64,000 bases of DNA from SHVO01 sp050246995 (lineage in GTDB: Bacteria > Pseudomonadota > Alphaproteobacteria > Rhodospirillales > Rhodospirillaceae), in assembly GCA_050246995.1 (NCBI GenBank), contig JBFWVA010000004.1, forward strand, positions 315,260-379,259. Direction: 5' to 3'. Below are positions 16,271 to 26,136 of the stretch, piece by piece. A program made the translations under genes and the position numbers. Under the pieces are notes generated by a model, which saw nothing but the letters and a program-made list of their open reading frames with translations, had not been told where the DNA came from and did not search any database. The stretch's first letter is position 1. The number at the start of each line of letters is the position of its first letter.

Positions 16271-17049
16271 CAAAGATCGATCCCGCCTTCGCAATTCAAA
16301 CCTCGGCCCTCAGCCTGCCTGGCGTCACGCACGCCTTTTTCACACGCAAGGGCGGGGTCTCGACCGGACTTTATGACTCGAACAACGTGGCCTTCAGCGC
16401 CGCTGACGACGCGGTCCACGTGACCGAGAACCGCGCGCGCGCAGCACAGCGTCTTGGCCTCGGCGGTCTCGTTACGCTCAATCAGAAGCACACGCCGGAA
16501 GTAATCGAAGTCGATGAACCCTGGACGCGCGACGCCACGCCGATTGCCGACGCCCTCGTGACCAAACGCCGCGGCCTCGCACTCGGCATCCTGACCGCCG
16601 ACTGCGCGCCAGTGCTGTTCGCCGATGCCGAAGCCGGCGTTGTCGGCGCGGCGCATGCGGGCTGGCGCGGTGCATTCGATGGCGTCATCGGCAATACGGT
16701 TGAGGCCATGGAAGAGCTCGGCGCACGCGCCGCGCGCATCGTTGCCGTCGTCGGCCCCTGCATCGCGCAGGCATCCTATGAAGTCGGCGCCGAATTCGTC
16801 GAACGCTTCGTCGAAATGGACCCGGAGCTTCAGCGCTTCTTTGGGCCGTCCTCCAAACCGGGCCATGCGCACTTCAATCTGCCCACGTTTGTCGCGCATC
16901 TCGCCACCGTGGCGGGCGTCGGCGCCGTGACCATCGAGGGCAGCGACACGTGCACGTTGGAAGACCGTTTCTTCAGTTACCGGCGCGCGACATTGCGCAA
17001 GGAAAGCGACTACGGGCGGCAACTGTCGGCGATTGGATTGATGCTGTGA
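16267..17049 (+). CDS. pgeF: Peptidoglycan editing factor / multicopper-type laccase-domain protein
   Basis: 260 residues of the YfiH/PgeF family: FFTRKGGVSTGLYDSNN, DCAPVLFADAEAGVVGAAHAGWRG, VVGPCIAQASYEVG and C-terminal DTCTLEDRFFSYRR, covering the zinc/copper His and Cys residues. Members remove misincorporated L-Ser from peptidoglycan precursors or act on purine nucleosides. It follows the MidA-type gene by ATGA overlap, the usual alphaproteobacterial order lgt-midA-pgeF. Confidence 0.93.
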   Translation: MTKIDPAFAIQTSALSLPGVTHAFFTRKGGVSTGLYDSNNVAFSAADDAVHVTENRARAAQRLGLGGLVTLNQKHTPEVIEVDEPWTRDATPIADALVTKRRGLALGILTADCAPVLFADAEAGVVGAAHAGWRGAFDGVIGNTVEAMEELGARAARIVAVVGPCIAQASYEVGAEFVERFVEMDPELQRFFGPSSKPGHAHFNLPTFVAHLATVAGVGAVTIEGSDTCTLEDRFFSYRRATLRKESDYGRQLSAIGLML

Positions 17050-17065
17050 GCACCAAATTCAATTC

Positions 17066-17101
17066 GTCACCCTGGATCATGGATCTGCGGGCCAGGATGA
17101 C
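17066..17101. repeat. REP-like unit overlapping a gene start
   Basis: The segment starts GTCACCCTGGATC and ends CCAGGATGAC, matching in inverse orientation the units at 12255-12355 and 60635-60755. It lies across the junction of pgeF and the lipoprotein gene, and two possible ATG starts of the latter (17079, 17097) are within it. Confidence 0.6.
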
Positions 17102-17963
17102 AGCGGTGGTGGCGTTGATGATGTGCCTTCTCCTCGCCGCCTGCGGTGAAGTCGGCCGGCCGTTCCTGGGCGCGCCGCAAGCCACGGCGAACAACCCGCT
17201 GATCGACATCCCCACCGCCGTGGGGATCGCGGTGGTGCCGGTGCGCGGCCTGCCCGACACCCTGAACATGGCGATCTCGCGGGCGACGGCGGACCGCCTG
17301 CAGGCGCTGGAGATCCCGGCGGAAGCCGTGCCGACCAACGCCGGCCTGGGTTTCACCCTGGAGGGCACGGCGGAGACCGCCGCCCCCACGCCCGCCGGCC
17401 ATACGGTCAGCATCTTCTGGGTTCTGAAATCGCGGCGCGGCGCGGTCAGCGGCACACACCGCCAGAATGTCCTGATCCCCAACGACGCCTGGCAAAAGGG
17501 CGACGGCCCCACCACAACGCTCATCGGGGGCGATGCCGCGACCGCGATTGCCGCGCTGCTGGGCGCGGATACGCCCGTGGCCTCGGTCGGCGCGAAGCCG
17601 GCCATCCCATTGCCGACCGTCTCGGTGAAGCCGGTGGAAGGCGCCCCGGGCGATGGGCGCGAATCCTTGCGCCTCGCCGTCATCCAGATCCTCAATGAAC
17701 AGGGCGTGCGGCGCGATGACGTGATGCCGGACATCACACTCACCTGCGACATGAAGAGCACCCCGGCCACGGACGGCCTTCAGCAAGTCGAGATCGTCTG
17801 GCAGGCCAGGACCAAGGAGGGCGCGGACCTCGGCACCATGCGCCTCGACAATACGATTCCGAACGGCGCCCTCGACGGCCCGTGGGGTCCGACCGCCTTC
17901 GCCATCGCCGACGCCGCCCGCGCCGACCTGATGCGGCTGATCACGTCGGTCCCCGGCAAATAA
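17079..17963 (+). CDS. Lipoprotein of unknown function
   Basis: 294 residues from the ATG at 17079, giving MDLRARMTAVVALMMCLLLAACGE: a positively charged n-region, hydrophobic core and lipobox LLAAC, so lipidated by Lgt and Lsp. The mature part has a repeated pattern (about 25-150 and 170-290), each half with a segment like GIAVVPVRGLP / RLAVIQILNEQG. GTG 17046 (overlapping pgeF) and ATG 17097 are alternative starts. The start region lies in a REP-like element. No family recognised. Confidence 0.75.
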   Translation: MDLRARMTAVVALMMCLLLAACGEVGRPFLGAPQATANNPLIDIPTAVGIAVVPVRGLPDTLNMAISRATADRLQALEIPAEAVPTNAGLGFTLEGTAETAAPTPAGHTVSIFWVLKSRRGAVSGTHRQNVLIPNDAWQKGDGPTTTLIGGDAATAIAALLGADTPVASVGAKPAIPLPTVSVKPVEGAPGDGRESLRLAVIQILNEQGVRRDDVMPDITLTCDMKSTPATDGLQQVEIVWQARTKEGADLGTMRLDNTIPNGALDGPWGPTAFAIADAARADLMRLITSVPGK

Positions 17964-18103
17964 TCCACAGGGTCCACAGGCCTTTAGCTTCTTGGCGCGG
18001 ACTCGCGAAGTCGCGGTTTACAGTCCCATGACAGGTTGATACTTTCCGCGCGCCTGTGGGGGGACGCAGGTTTTGGCTTGGGCGCCGCGGGGCAAAGCAG
18101 CAC

Positions 18104-19036
<933 letters not shown>

Positions 19037-19046
19037 GCTTCACGGC

Positions 19047-19066
19047 GTAGGGAGTTCCCTACTTTT
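19047..19066 (+). terminator. Probable terminator of prs
   Basis: GTAGGG-AGTT-CCCTAC forms a 6-bp stem with a 4-nt loop, followed by TTTT. Short but well placed 10 bases after the prs stop. Confidence 0.6.
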
Positions 19067-19129
19067 AAGTCGACAGCCTGCGCGTTTCGGGTTTCACTTG
19101 CTGACCGGCAATCACGTCAGCGGGGCCCT

Positions 19130-19894
19130 ATGCATACTGGTTTTGTGGGACTTTTTGTCACCGCGATCTTCGCGTTCACAGCTGCTGCGCAGGACGCCGC
19201 CCCCGACTTCTCCGCGAGCCAGCGCCAGAGCGATCTCGCCGCGCTGCGTAACTTTGTCTACCCGCCGGGCTTCTCCGACGAACAGATCATCTCGCTGGAG
19301 AACGGCGTGGTGCCGCCGCAAATCGCGGTGCCGGAATATCTTCGCCTGCATTGCGGCGAAATGAGCCAGAGCGTGCTTAACCCCTGCCTGTTGCGCCACG
19401 GCAAGGGCGACGAAGCGGTCTATACCGTCGTGAGCCTGGGCGGCACCAAAAGTTTCGCGACCCTCGACGAAGCCACCGGTTATTTCCGCGCCGAGATGAG
19501 CACCAACGTGATGGCCTTCGAAACCGAAGTATCGGCGATGAACAGCTTCATCGACGAGCTGTGCGACAAAATCGCCGCCGGCCAGGACGCGCGCGAAGTG
19601 GTCGCGGCGCGCGGCGGCCGTCCGCGCCTGCCCCACGCCATCGCCCCGCCCAACGCCGAAGCGAAGTACCAATTCTCGAACTTCTTCCAGTGGGAAAAAT
19701 GCGTGGACTGCGTCGGCATCGTCGCCGTGAACCAGGCGCGCCCCGACATGACCCCGCGTTGCGCCGCCATCCGCAAGCAAGGCGTACCGCGTATCAATTA
19801 CTTTGTGGTGGATAAGGGCACATCACGCGGCCATCGCACGCTCGATGATGGTATGTCAGCCTTCGAGCAACTCGCGAAGCAGCCGTCGCTCTAG
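19130..19894 (+). CDS. Secreted hypothetical protein
   Basis: 254 residues with an N-terminal signal peptide (MHTGFVGLFVTAIFAFTAAAQ, cut near AAA/QD). The mature part carries six Cys: LHCGEM, NPCLL, ELCDK, EKCVDCVG and RCAAI, suggesting disulphides in the periplasm. No family recognised. It ends 6 bases from the convergent four-repeat secreted protein gene. Confidence 0.7.
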   Translation: MHTGFVGLFVTAIFAFTAAAQDAAPDFSASQRQSDLAALRNFVYPPGFSDEQIISLENGVVPPQIAVPEYLRLHCGEMSQSVLNPCLLRHGKGDEAVYTVVSLGGTKSFATLDEATGYFRAEMSTNVMAFETEVSAMNSFIDELCDKIAAGQDAREVVAARGGRPRLPHAIAPPNAEAKYQFSNFFQWEKCVDCVGIVAVNQARPDMTPRCAAIRKQGVPRINYFVVDKGTSRGHRTLDDGMSAFEQLAKQPSL

Positions 19895-19900
19895 AACGTC

Positions 19901-22357
19901 CTACATCTCGCACATGGATGTGAGGTCGGTGATTACACCGGCCTCATGGTTGCGCATGAAATGCTGCAGGAATCCGGTGAACCCGGCGCCTAGCTTGAGG
20001 ACGTATGTCTCCGGTCCTGCGCCGGCGAGCATCGTAAGGCGCGCTTCAATGGCGCCGGGATCGAACGTGAACTGGCCGTTCACGGGGATCACCGCGGTCG
20101 TGTAGGTCGCCAGCTTGCTGCCATCGCGCGGGTCGTAGACCTCGATGTCGGCCTTCCCGGCCGCCGCGCCTGTATTGTTCACCACGACGCTGCTCGCATA
20201 GCCGGCTGAGGCCCAGGCGGTGGAATGCACGCCGAGCAGAAGGCGCCCGCCGCCGACCGTCGATCCGGCGCAAGTGCTGAAGTTCGAGATCGCCCCGCCG
20301 GTTCTCGCGAACTGCTGGAAATACCCGTCGAAGTCGGTCTCGACCGTGACGTTGTAGATGTCCTTACGCGCGACGGCGGTCTCCGTCTCGATGACCGCGA
20401 CCGGCACGTCAAGCATCGCGCCCGGCGCGATCGGTGGTGAAATCCACGCGGCGGCCACGCTTCCCGTCGCCGGATCGTGCAGCGCCACGGCGACAGGCGC
20501 GGCCGTCTTGCTGTCGTTATAGAACCGCAACGTCGATTGCGCGGTGAGATTGCTGCCCGAGTACGCGCGGCCCGAGAATAACGGCGACGGCACGGTGCGC
20601 GAGACATAACCGTTCACCGAGCAGGCGGTGTTCATATCCGAGAGAACTCCGGCGCGGCGGCTTTCAAGCACATGCTGCAAATAACCGCCGACAAAGCGGG
20701 CGTCCGAGCCCCCGACGGCCACACGCGAGGTTTCGGCCGCCGGCGTAAAATTCAAACGCGTCTGCAGCTCGCTCATGGGCAGCGCTATCGCCGTGCGCGC
20801 CGCCGGCGCCGTATTGAAGGGGCCGGAGGGATAATAACCGCCGGCGCCGATCTGAACGCCGGACTCCGCGGCGAACAGGGTCGCGCCGAGGTAAGATCCG
20901 CTGGTGGTGGGGTTGGTGAAGACGATCGTGCTCGGGAAATCCGCGAACAGCGAGGTGTAGGCATACGGCAGCGTGAGCGGGGTTCCAGCGACAGCCGCGT
21001 CACAGGAACTCGCGTTCGTGATGGCGCCCGCGGCGCGGTCGAACAGAATGTGCTGCATGTAGCCAAACATGCTTGCGGCGTCGACGTGGACGCCCCAGGC
21101 CCCGGGCTTCTCGAAAGGTGCCGCGATCGCGCTTTCAAGATCGTCAATCTGGAATTGGCGCGAAGCATGTGCGGCGATGACAGGGCTTGTCCATGTCGCG
21201 ACCTTCTCACCGGTCGTACCGTTATAGAGCGAAAGCGTGACCGTCCCAGGCGCATTACCGGAATTGTGAAACAGCAGATAGGATTCGGTCGTGCTGGTGA
21301 ACGAGGGGTGAATACCGCCGAGGCTCGGGAGCCATGCGGGCGCGAGTTCGTCCGATACGACCGTCAGTGTGAATTCCACCGGGGGCGCGGCCAGCGTTCT
21401 GGTGTCACCCGCTTGGGTGAAAGCGATGACGCAGGTTCCCGGACGCCGCCATACGATCGTGCCGTTCGTGTATACGCATATCTTGGGATAGCGCGGGACG
21501 CCCGTCACCGGCAGCCCGCTCGACGCGGTAGCCGTCACGCGCGCGGGGACGTCGCTCAGTCTCACCGTCGCGTAATTGGTGGAGCCGGCGACACTGATGG
21601 TCTGCGATACGGGACCGCCTGTGAGGTTCACATATTCGCTGTCCGGGACGATTTTGGCAATGCCGGCGCAGGAGAAGACGAGATTGGCGCGGCGGTAGTC
21701 ACGGCTGAGCTGGAGTTGATCGCGCGATTCGACGCCGCGCGCCTGAAACGCCGCGAAGGCCTCATCCGTCAGCGTGTCGAAATAGGAGATCAGGTGATTG
21801 CCGCGCGGGGTGCGCACGAAAACCGCCATATCCGACCAGGTCTGTGTGCCGGTGTGATGCCCGATGTTTTCCCCCGCCTGAACCTGATCGCCCTCGGCGA
21901 AAGTCCTATTGAGTTCGACGTGGAACATCGTGAACGTGAAGGCCGGCTGCTCGTCCGACGTGATCTGGATTTGCGTGCCGCCGATCGGCTCGTCGAACAT
22001 GCGGGTGACTCTTCCCGTCACCGGCGCGTAAATCTGCGTCGTCGCATCGGGCGCGATGAAGTAGTGCTTCATCGAGGCGCAGCCCTCGATGGAATTGTCG
22101 GGCGGGTTCTTGTAACCGTCGCGGCCGAACTGCGTGGAGTCCGAGTAGTCGTGTCCAGCGCCGGACCGGAACTTCGAGATCTGCGTGACTTTCGTGAGGT
22201 CGATGTAGACCGTATTCACGAACTTCGGGATGCCGTTGGTCTGTATATCGTAGGTGAAGCCGTTGGCTTGCGCGAAGGCGGGCGCGCCCGGAGCGGCGAG
22301 AGTCAAAAGGGCCGCAAGAGCCGCCCATAAAACGCTCTGACGATGCGTGTACGACAT
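19901..22357 (-). CDS. Large secreted protein with a LytM-like N-terminus and four C-terminal repeats
   Basis: 818 residues from MSYTHRQSVLWAALAALLTLAAPGAPAFAQ, a clear signal peptide. About residues 70-180 resemble an M23/LytM lysostaphin fold (GHDYSDS..., IYAPVTGRVTRMF, FTMFHVEL..., VQAGENIGHHTG), but the usual HxH zinc motif is not convincing. After a middle region come four related units of about 110 residues. Each starts with a strand such as SYLLFHN, STIVFTN, STLRFYN or SSVVVNN, and ends in F.GY.QH...G.I(T/S)...S.C. The closing Cys is present in all. Likely extracytoplasmic; function unknown. Confidence 0.75.
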   Translation of the reverse strand: MSYTHRQSVLWAALAALLTLAAPGAPAFAQANGFTYDIQTNGIPKFVNTVYIDLTKVTQISKFRSGAGHDYSDSTQFGRDGYKNPPDNSIEGCASMKHYFIAPDATTQIYAPVTGRVTRMFDEPIGGTQIQITSDEQPAFTFTMFHVELNRTFAEGDQVQAGENIGHHTGTQTWSDMAVFVRTPRGNHLISYFDTLTDEAFAAFQARGVESRDQLQLSRDYRRANLVFSCAGIAKIVPDSEYVNLTGGPVSQTISVAGSTNYATVRLSDVPARVTATASSGLPVTGVPRYPKICVYTNGTIVWRRPGTCVIAFTQAGDTRTLAAPPVEFTLTVVSDELAPAWLPSLGGIHPSFTSTTESYLLFHNSGNAPGTVTLSLYNGTTGEKVATWTSPVIAAHASRQFQIDDLESAIAAPFEKPGAWGVHVDAASMFGYMQHILFDRAAGAITNASSCDAAVAGTPLTLPYAYTSLFADFPSTIVFTNPTTSGSYLGATLFAAESGVQIGAGGYYPSGPFNTAPAARTAIALPMSELQTRLNFTPAAETSRVAVGGSDARFVGGYLQHVLESRRAGVLSDMNTACSVNGYVSRTVPSPLFSGRAYSGSNLTAQSTLRFYNDSKTAAPVAVALHDPATGSVAAAWISPPIAPGAMLDVPVAVIETETAVARKDIYNVTVETDFDGYFQQFARTGGAISNFSTCAGSTVGGGRLLLGVHSTAWASAGYASSVVVNNTGAAAGKADIEVYDPRDGSKLATYTTAVIPVNGQFTFDPGAIEARLTMLAGAGPETYVLKLGAGFTGFLQHFMRNHEAGVITDLTSMCEM

Positions 22358-22483
22358 GCTCTTAAAAATTGCCGGAATCGATGATGCGCTGACCTTAGGT
22401 AGCACAAATTAACGATTCCTGAGTCCGGCTTTTTCGCACGGAACGGCATTGAATTTACGTACGAAATGTCCGAAGGGGCGCTG

Positions 22484-23194
22484 TCAGGCGGAAAGCTTTT
22501 CCCAGTCGGCGATCTGGAATCCGTGGGCCTTCGCTATGCGGCGGAAGCGGCCGTTCGGGTTCACCGCGATGCCTTCGTCCGCCCAACGCAGCAGATCCAC
22601 ATCCGAGTGATGGTCGCTGTAAGCGATCACACGCGGGCGCGGAATCATCGCCGCGACATAGTCCTGCACAGCGTCGAACTTCACCTGGCCATAGCAGTTG
22701 TCGCTGCCCAGGGCGGCGCGCAAGCGGCCGCGGTCGTCCCACGCGGATTTGGTCGCGATGACATGATCGAAACCGAGCACATCGGCGAAGACCTGGGCAT
22801 AGAAATCGAAGCTCGCCGTGGCGAGCACCATATGATGCCCCGCTTGGCGGTGCTTCTTGATGGCCGCAAGAGCGCCCGGGCGTACGTGGGTCTCCAGACA
22901 CGTTTCCACGTAGCTGTCGGCCCATGACGCAATCTGAGCGCGCGTAGCGCCGACGATATTGACCTCGATCATCCGCGCCTTCACGTCGTCGCGCGAGATC
23001 ATGCCGAAGGCGTAGATCGCGGTGAGCCAGATCGCAATGGGAAGGCGTTCGAGGGTCCGCTGGTGCGCCGGCACGCAATGCATCAGGAACGGCGTATAGG
23101 TTCCGCGCCGCGTGATCGTGCGGTCGAGGTCGAACACCGCGACAATCGGGGCGACTTCCTGCGCCTGAGGCCGGCTAATAGAGGACGTAAGCAT
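22484..23194 (-). CDS. HAD-family (subclass IB) phosphatase
   Basis: 236 residues. Motif I VFDLDRTITRRGTY, motif II LATASFDFY, and motif IV YSDHHSDVDLLRW with the two acidic residues, followed by VNPNG..., match HAD-IB hydrolases of the SerB/CicA type. These are Mg-dependent phosphatases or phosphotransferases in the cytoplasm; substrate not evident. It stands upstream of the large secreted protein gene on the same strand, 126 bases away. Confidence 0.85.
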   Translation of the reverse strand: MLTSSISRPQAQEVAPIVAVFDLDRTITRRGTYTPFLMHCVPAHQRTLERLPIAIWLTAIYAFGMISRDDVKARMIEVNIVGATRAQIASWADSYVETCLETHVRPGALAAIKKHRQAGHHMVLATASFDFYAQVFADVLGFDHVIATKSAWDDRGRLRAALGSDNCYGQVKFDAVQDYVAAMIPRPRVIAYSDHHSDVDLLRWADEGIAVNPNGRFRRIAKAHGFQIADWEKLSA

Positions 23195-23546
23195 GTCTCA
23201 ATTCACCTTTGGATGGCCGCGAATTAGAACAACTCGCCCTTGCGGTCCAGCCTTTACGTGACTCCCTATACACGTGAAGCGGGAGTTTGTGATGCCTGCT
23301 CATTTACGCGCGGAGTCTGCCGCGCGCCAGTCACGGGGTCCAAAAAAGCGCCCCCGACCACGCATTTAGCCCCAAAAACAAGCCTAAAACCCACCCGGGG
23401 CGGCTTGCCTTGGGGGTGTTAAGCGTGTACATGACCCCCGCTCGATTTCCGGGCACACGGCGGCGGCACCCCTGGAGGCCGCGCCGGACTTGGCTGGTTT
23501 TTCGATAATGCACGCCAAGTCATTGAAATAAATAGGAGAACGACCG
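23195..23546. other. Intergenic region before rplY
   Basis: 352 bases between the divergent HAD gene and rplY. It must hold both promoters, but no hexamer pair convinced me. GGGGG...CCCCC around 23410-23444 could form a loose hairpin. No tRNA or coding signal was found. Confidence 0.4.
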
Positions 23547-24278
23547 ATGCCTAAGACCAGCTCACTGCAGGTTCAAGGGCGCGATCGGGCAGGTAAGGGG
23601 GCAGCTCGTGCCACACGCCGGAATGGACTCGTTCCGGCTGTGATTTACGGCGGCAGCCAAGAAGCCACGCTCATCGCTCTCGAACCGAAGACCCTCGTCG
23701 CGCTGATGCACGACCCGGCCTTCAAGACGAACATTTTCGAAGTCGAAATCGGCGGCAAGAAGCAGCGCACCATGGCCATGGATGTGCAGCTCGACCCCGT
23801 GTCCGACCGCCCGATCCACGCCGACTTCCGCCGCATCGAAAAGGACACGCTCGTGCGCGTTCCGGTTCCGGTGCGCTTCCACAACGAAGGCGCTTCGCCC
23901 GGCATTAAGGTCGGCGGCGTGCTCAACATCGTGCGCCACGACGTCGAAGTGCGCGGCAAGCCGGACGATCTTCCGGATCATATCGACATCGACCTCACCG
24001 GCCTTGAAATCGGTGACTCGGTGCACATCAATGCCGTGACGCTTCCGAACGGCGTGAAGCCGACCATCGCGCGTAACTTCACGATCTGCACCATCGCTCC
24101 GCCGACGGTCATGACCGTGGAAGAAGAAAAGCCCGCCGCAGCCGCTGCTGCGGATGGCGCGGCCGCTCCTGCCGCTGGCGCCGCTGCTCCGGCCGCTGGC
24201 GCCGCTGCCGCCGGCGCGAAGCCGGCCGCTGGCGCCGCTGCTCCGGCCGCTGGCGCGAAGCCGGGCGCGAAGAAGTAA
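23547..24278 (+). CDS. rplY: 50S ribosomal protein L25/general stress protein Ctc
   Basis: 243 residues. The N-terminal half (LQVQGRDRAGKGAARATRRNGLVPAVIYGG) is the 5S rRNA-binding L25 domain; the middle (FRRIEKDTLVRVPVPVRFHNEGASPGIKVGGVLN) is the TL5/Ctc domain. The last 45 residues are an Ala/Pro/Gly/Lys low-complexity tail encoded by repeats of a GCCGCTGGCGCC-like unit. The start follows TAGGAG. It precedes pth and ychF, the usual order. Confidence 0.95.
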   Translation: MPKTSSLQVQGRDRAGKGAARATRRNGLVPAVIYGGSQEATLIALEPKTLVALMHDPAFKTNIFEVEIGGKKQRTMAMDVQLDPVSDRPIHADFRRIEKDTLVRVPVPVRFHNEGASPGIKVGGVLNIVRHDVEVRGKPDDLPDHIDIDLTGLEIGDSVHINAVTLPNGVKPTIARNFTICTIAPPTVMTVEEEKPAAAAAADGAAAPAAGAAAPAAGAAAAGAKPAAGAAAPAAGAKPGAKK

Positions 24279-24286
24279 GACCGCGT

Positions 24287-24319
24287 GGTGTCTCGCGCCT
24301 TTACCGGGCGCGAGACACC
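24287..24319 (+). other. Intercistronic hairpin between rplY and pth
   Basis: GGTGTCTCGCGCC and GGCGCGAGACACC form a perfect 13-bp stem with a 7-nt loop 9 bases after rplY. There is no T run. A second small hairpin with a TTCG-containing loop (GTGTC...GACAC) follows directly. It is probably an mRNA-stabilising or partial-termination element. Confidence 0.65.
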
Positions 24320-24356
24320 CGTGTCTTCGGGGACACTGGGTTAGAGGACGCGGGCC

Positions 24357-24980
24357 ATGCGCCTCTTGGTGGGCCTCGGCAATCCGGGCGAACGTTACGC
24401 CCACAACAGACACAACATCGGTTTCATGGCGATCGAGAAGATCGCCGACCGTCACCGCTTTACGCCGTGGCGTGCGCGGTTCCAGGGCCAAATCGCCGAA
24501 GGCCTCATCGACGGCGAAAAAGTCATGGCGTTGAAGCCGCAAACCTACATGAACCTCTCCGGACAATCGGTTGGCGAAGCCGCGCGCTTCTTCAAAGTAC
24601 AGCCGCCCGAGATCATCGTGATGTACGACGAGATCGAGCTGGCGGCCGGCAAAGTGAAGGTCAAACAAGGCGGCGGATCCGCCGGCCACAACGGCATCAA
24701 GAGCATCGATGCGCATGTGGGTCCCGACTATTGGCGCCTTCGTCTCGGTGTCGGCCGTCCCGCGACCAAGGAAGAAGTGCACGGTCACGTGCTCAGCGAT
24801 TTCGCCAAGGCCGACCGCGACTGGCTCGATAAACTCCTGGAGGCCGTTTCGGACTCCATCCCCCTGCTCCTCGCGGGCGGAGAGAGCAAATTCATGACCA
24901 AGGTGGCATTGCTCACCAAACCTCCCGCGCCGAAAAAAGAGAAGGCGCCGGACGGCACAGACAGTTCAAAGGACGCATAA
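24357..24980 (+). CDS. pth: Peptidyl-tRNA hydrolase
   Basis: 207 residues. It recycles tRNA by cleaving peptidyl-tRNA released from ribosomes. The family N-terminus LLVGLGNPGERYAHNRHNIGF has the catalytic His and Asn; KPQTYMNLSGQSV and MYDEIELAAGKVKVKQGGGSAGHNGIKSI are the other signatures. The last 20 residues are a Lys/Pro/Asp-rich tail. Its stop shares one base with the ychF start. Confidence 0.96.
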   Translation: MRLLVGLGNPGERYAHNRHNIGFMAIEKIADRHRFTPWRARFQGQIAEGLIDGEKVMALKPQTYMNLSGQSVGEAARFFKVQPPEIIVMYDEIELAAGKVKVKQGGGSAGHNGIKSIDAHVGPDYWRLRLGVGRPATKEEVHGHVLSDFAKADRDWLDKLLEAVSDSIPLLLAGGESKFMTKVALLTKPPAPKKEKAPDGTDSSKDA

Positions 24981-26083
24981 TGGGTTTCAACTGCGGTATC
25001 GTCGGCCTTCCCAATGTCGGCAAGTCGACCCTGTTCAACGCACTGACCGCAACCGCTGCGGCACAAGCGGCGAACTTCCCCTTCTGCACCATTGAGCCGA
25101 ACGTCGGGCGCGTCGCGGTGCCGGACGAGCGCATGGATACCCTGGCGAAGATGGCCAAGTCGGTGAAGATCGTGCCGACGCAGCTTGAGTTCGTCGACAT
25201 CGCTGGCCTCGTGCGCGGCGCGAGCAAGGGTGAAGGCCTGGGCAACCAGTTTCTCGGCAACATCCGTCAGGTCGACGCCATCGTCCATGTGCTGCGCTGC
25301 TTCGAGGACGGCAACGTCACGCACGTCGAGAACTCCATCGACCCGATCCGCGACGCCGAAACGGTCGAGACTGAACTCATGCTGTCGGACCTCGACAGCT
25401 TGGAGCGCCGCGCCGACCAGAACGCCAAGAAGGCGAAAAGCGGCGACAAGGAAGCCAAGGAACTGATCGCGGTGATGGAGCCGGTGCTGGTCGCCTTGCG
25501 CGCCGGTAAGCCCGCACGCACCTCGCGTCCGGCCGATCCCGCCGCGCGCAAGATCTTCGACGGCCTTCAGCTGCTGACCGGAAAGCCCGTGCTTTACGTG
25601 TGCAACGTGGAAGAAGGCTCGGCGGCGACCGGCAATTCGTTGTCGGAGAAAGTGATCGCGAAAGCCAAGGCCGAAGGCGCGGCCTACGTGATCATCTCGG
25701 CTGCCATCGAGGCGGAAGTCGCGCAGCTTTCAGATCCGACCGAGCAGAAAGAGTTCTTATCGAGCCTGGGACTGAAGGAAACCGGCCTCGCGCAGGTGAT
25801 CCGCGCCGGCTACCAGCTTCTCGAACTGCTCACATTCTTCACGGTTGGCCCGAAGGAAACCCACGCCTGGACCATCCGCCGCGGCTCGAAAGCCCCGCAG
25901 GCGGCGGGTGCGATCCACACCGACTTCGAGAAAGGCTTCATCCGCGCCGAGACCATCGCCTTCGCCGATTTCATCGCGCTCGGCGGCGAACAAGGCGCCA
26001 AGGACGCGGGCAAGATGCGTCAGGAAGGCAAAGAGTACGAAGTACAGGATGGCGATATCATGCACTTCTTGTTCAACGTCTAA
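24980..26083 (+). CDS. ychF: Obg-family translation-associated GTPase/ATPase YchF
   Basis: 367 residues. G1 GLPNVGKSTLFNALT, G3 VDIAGLVRGASKGEGLGN, and the variant G4 region (YVCNVEEGS) typical of YchF, which prefers ATP. The C-terminal TGS domain is FFTVGPKETHAWTIRRGSKAPQAAGAIHTDFEKGFIRAE and ends in DIMHFLFNV. Translationally coupled to pth. Involved in stress responses and ribosome function in other bacteria. Confidence 0.96.
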   Translation: MGFNCGIVGLPNVGKSTLFNALTATAAAQAANFPFCTIEPNVGRVAVPDERMDTLAKMAKSVKIVPTQLEFVDIAGLVRGASKGEGLGNQFLGNIRQVDAIVHVLRCFEDGNVTHVENSIDPIRDAETVETELMLSDLDSLERRADQNAKKAKSGDKEAKELIAVMEPVLVALRAGKPARTSRPADPAARKIFDGLQLLTGKPVLYVCNVEEGSAATGNSLSEKVIAKAKAEGAAYVIISAAIEAEVAQLSDPTEQKEFLSSLGLKETGLAQVIRAGYQLLELLTFFTVGPKETHAWTIRRGSKAPQAAGAIHTDFEKGFIRAETIAFADFIALGGEQGAKDAGKMRQEGKEYEVQDGDIMHFLFNV

Positions 26084-26136
26084 CGCCTTCTCCGCGGCCG
26101 TGCCCTAACCTGGAGCGCGGCCGAAGCGCCGCCGCG

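Noticed and set aside
20672..22330. Long plus-strand open frame opposite the four-repeat secreted protein
   Set aside because: It is Arg/Gly-rich with no domain, no ribosome site, and mirrors the codon pattern of the minus-strand gene that has a signal peptide and repeats.
24138..24275. Repeats in rplY as a possible CRISPR-like array
   Set aside because: The units are contiguous, in frame, and encode the Ala/Pro/Gly tail; there are no spacers.
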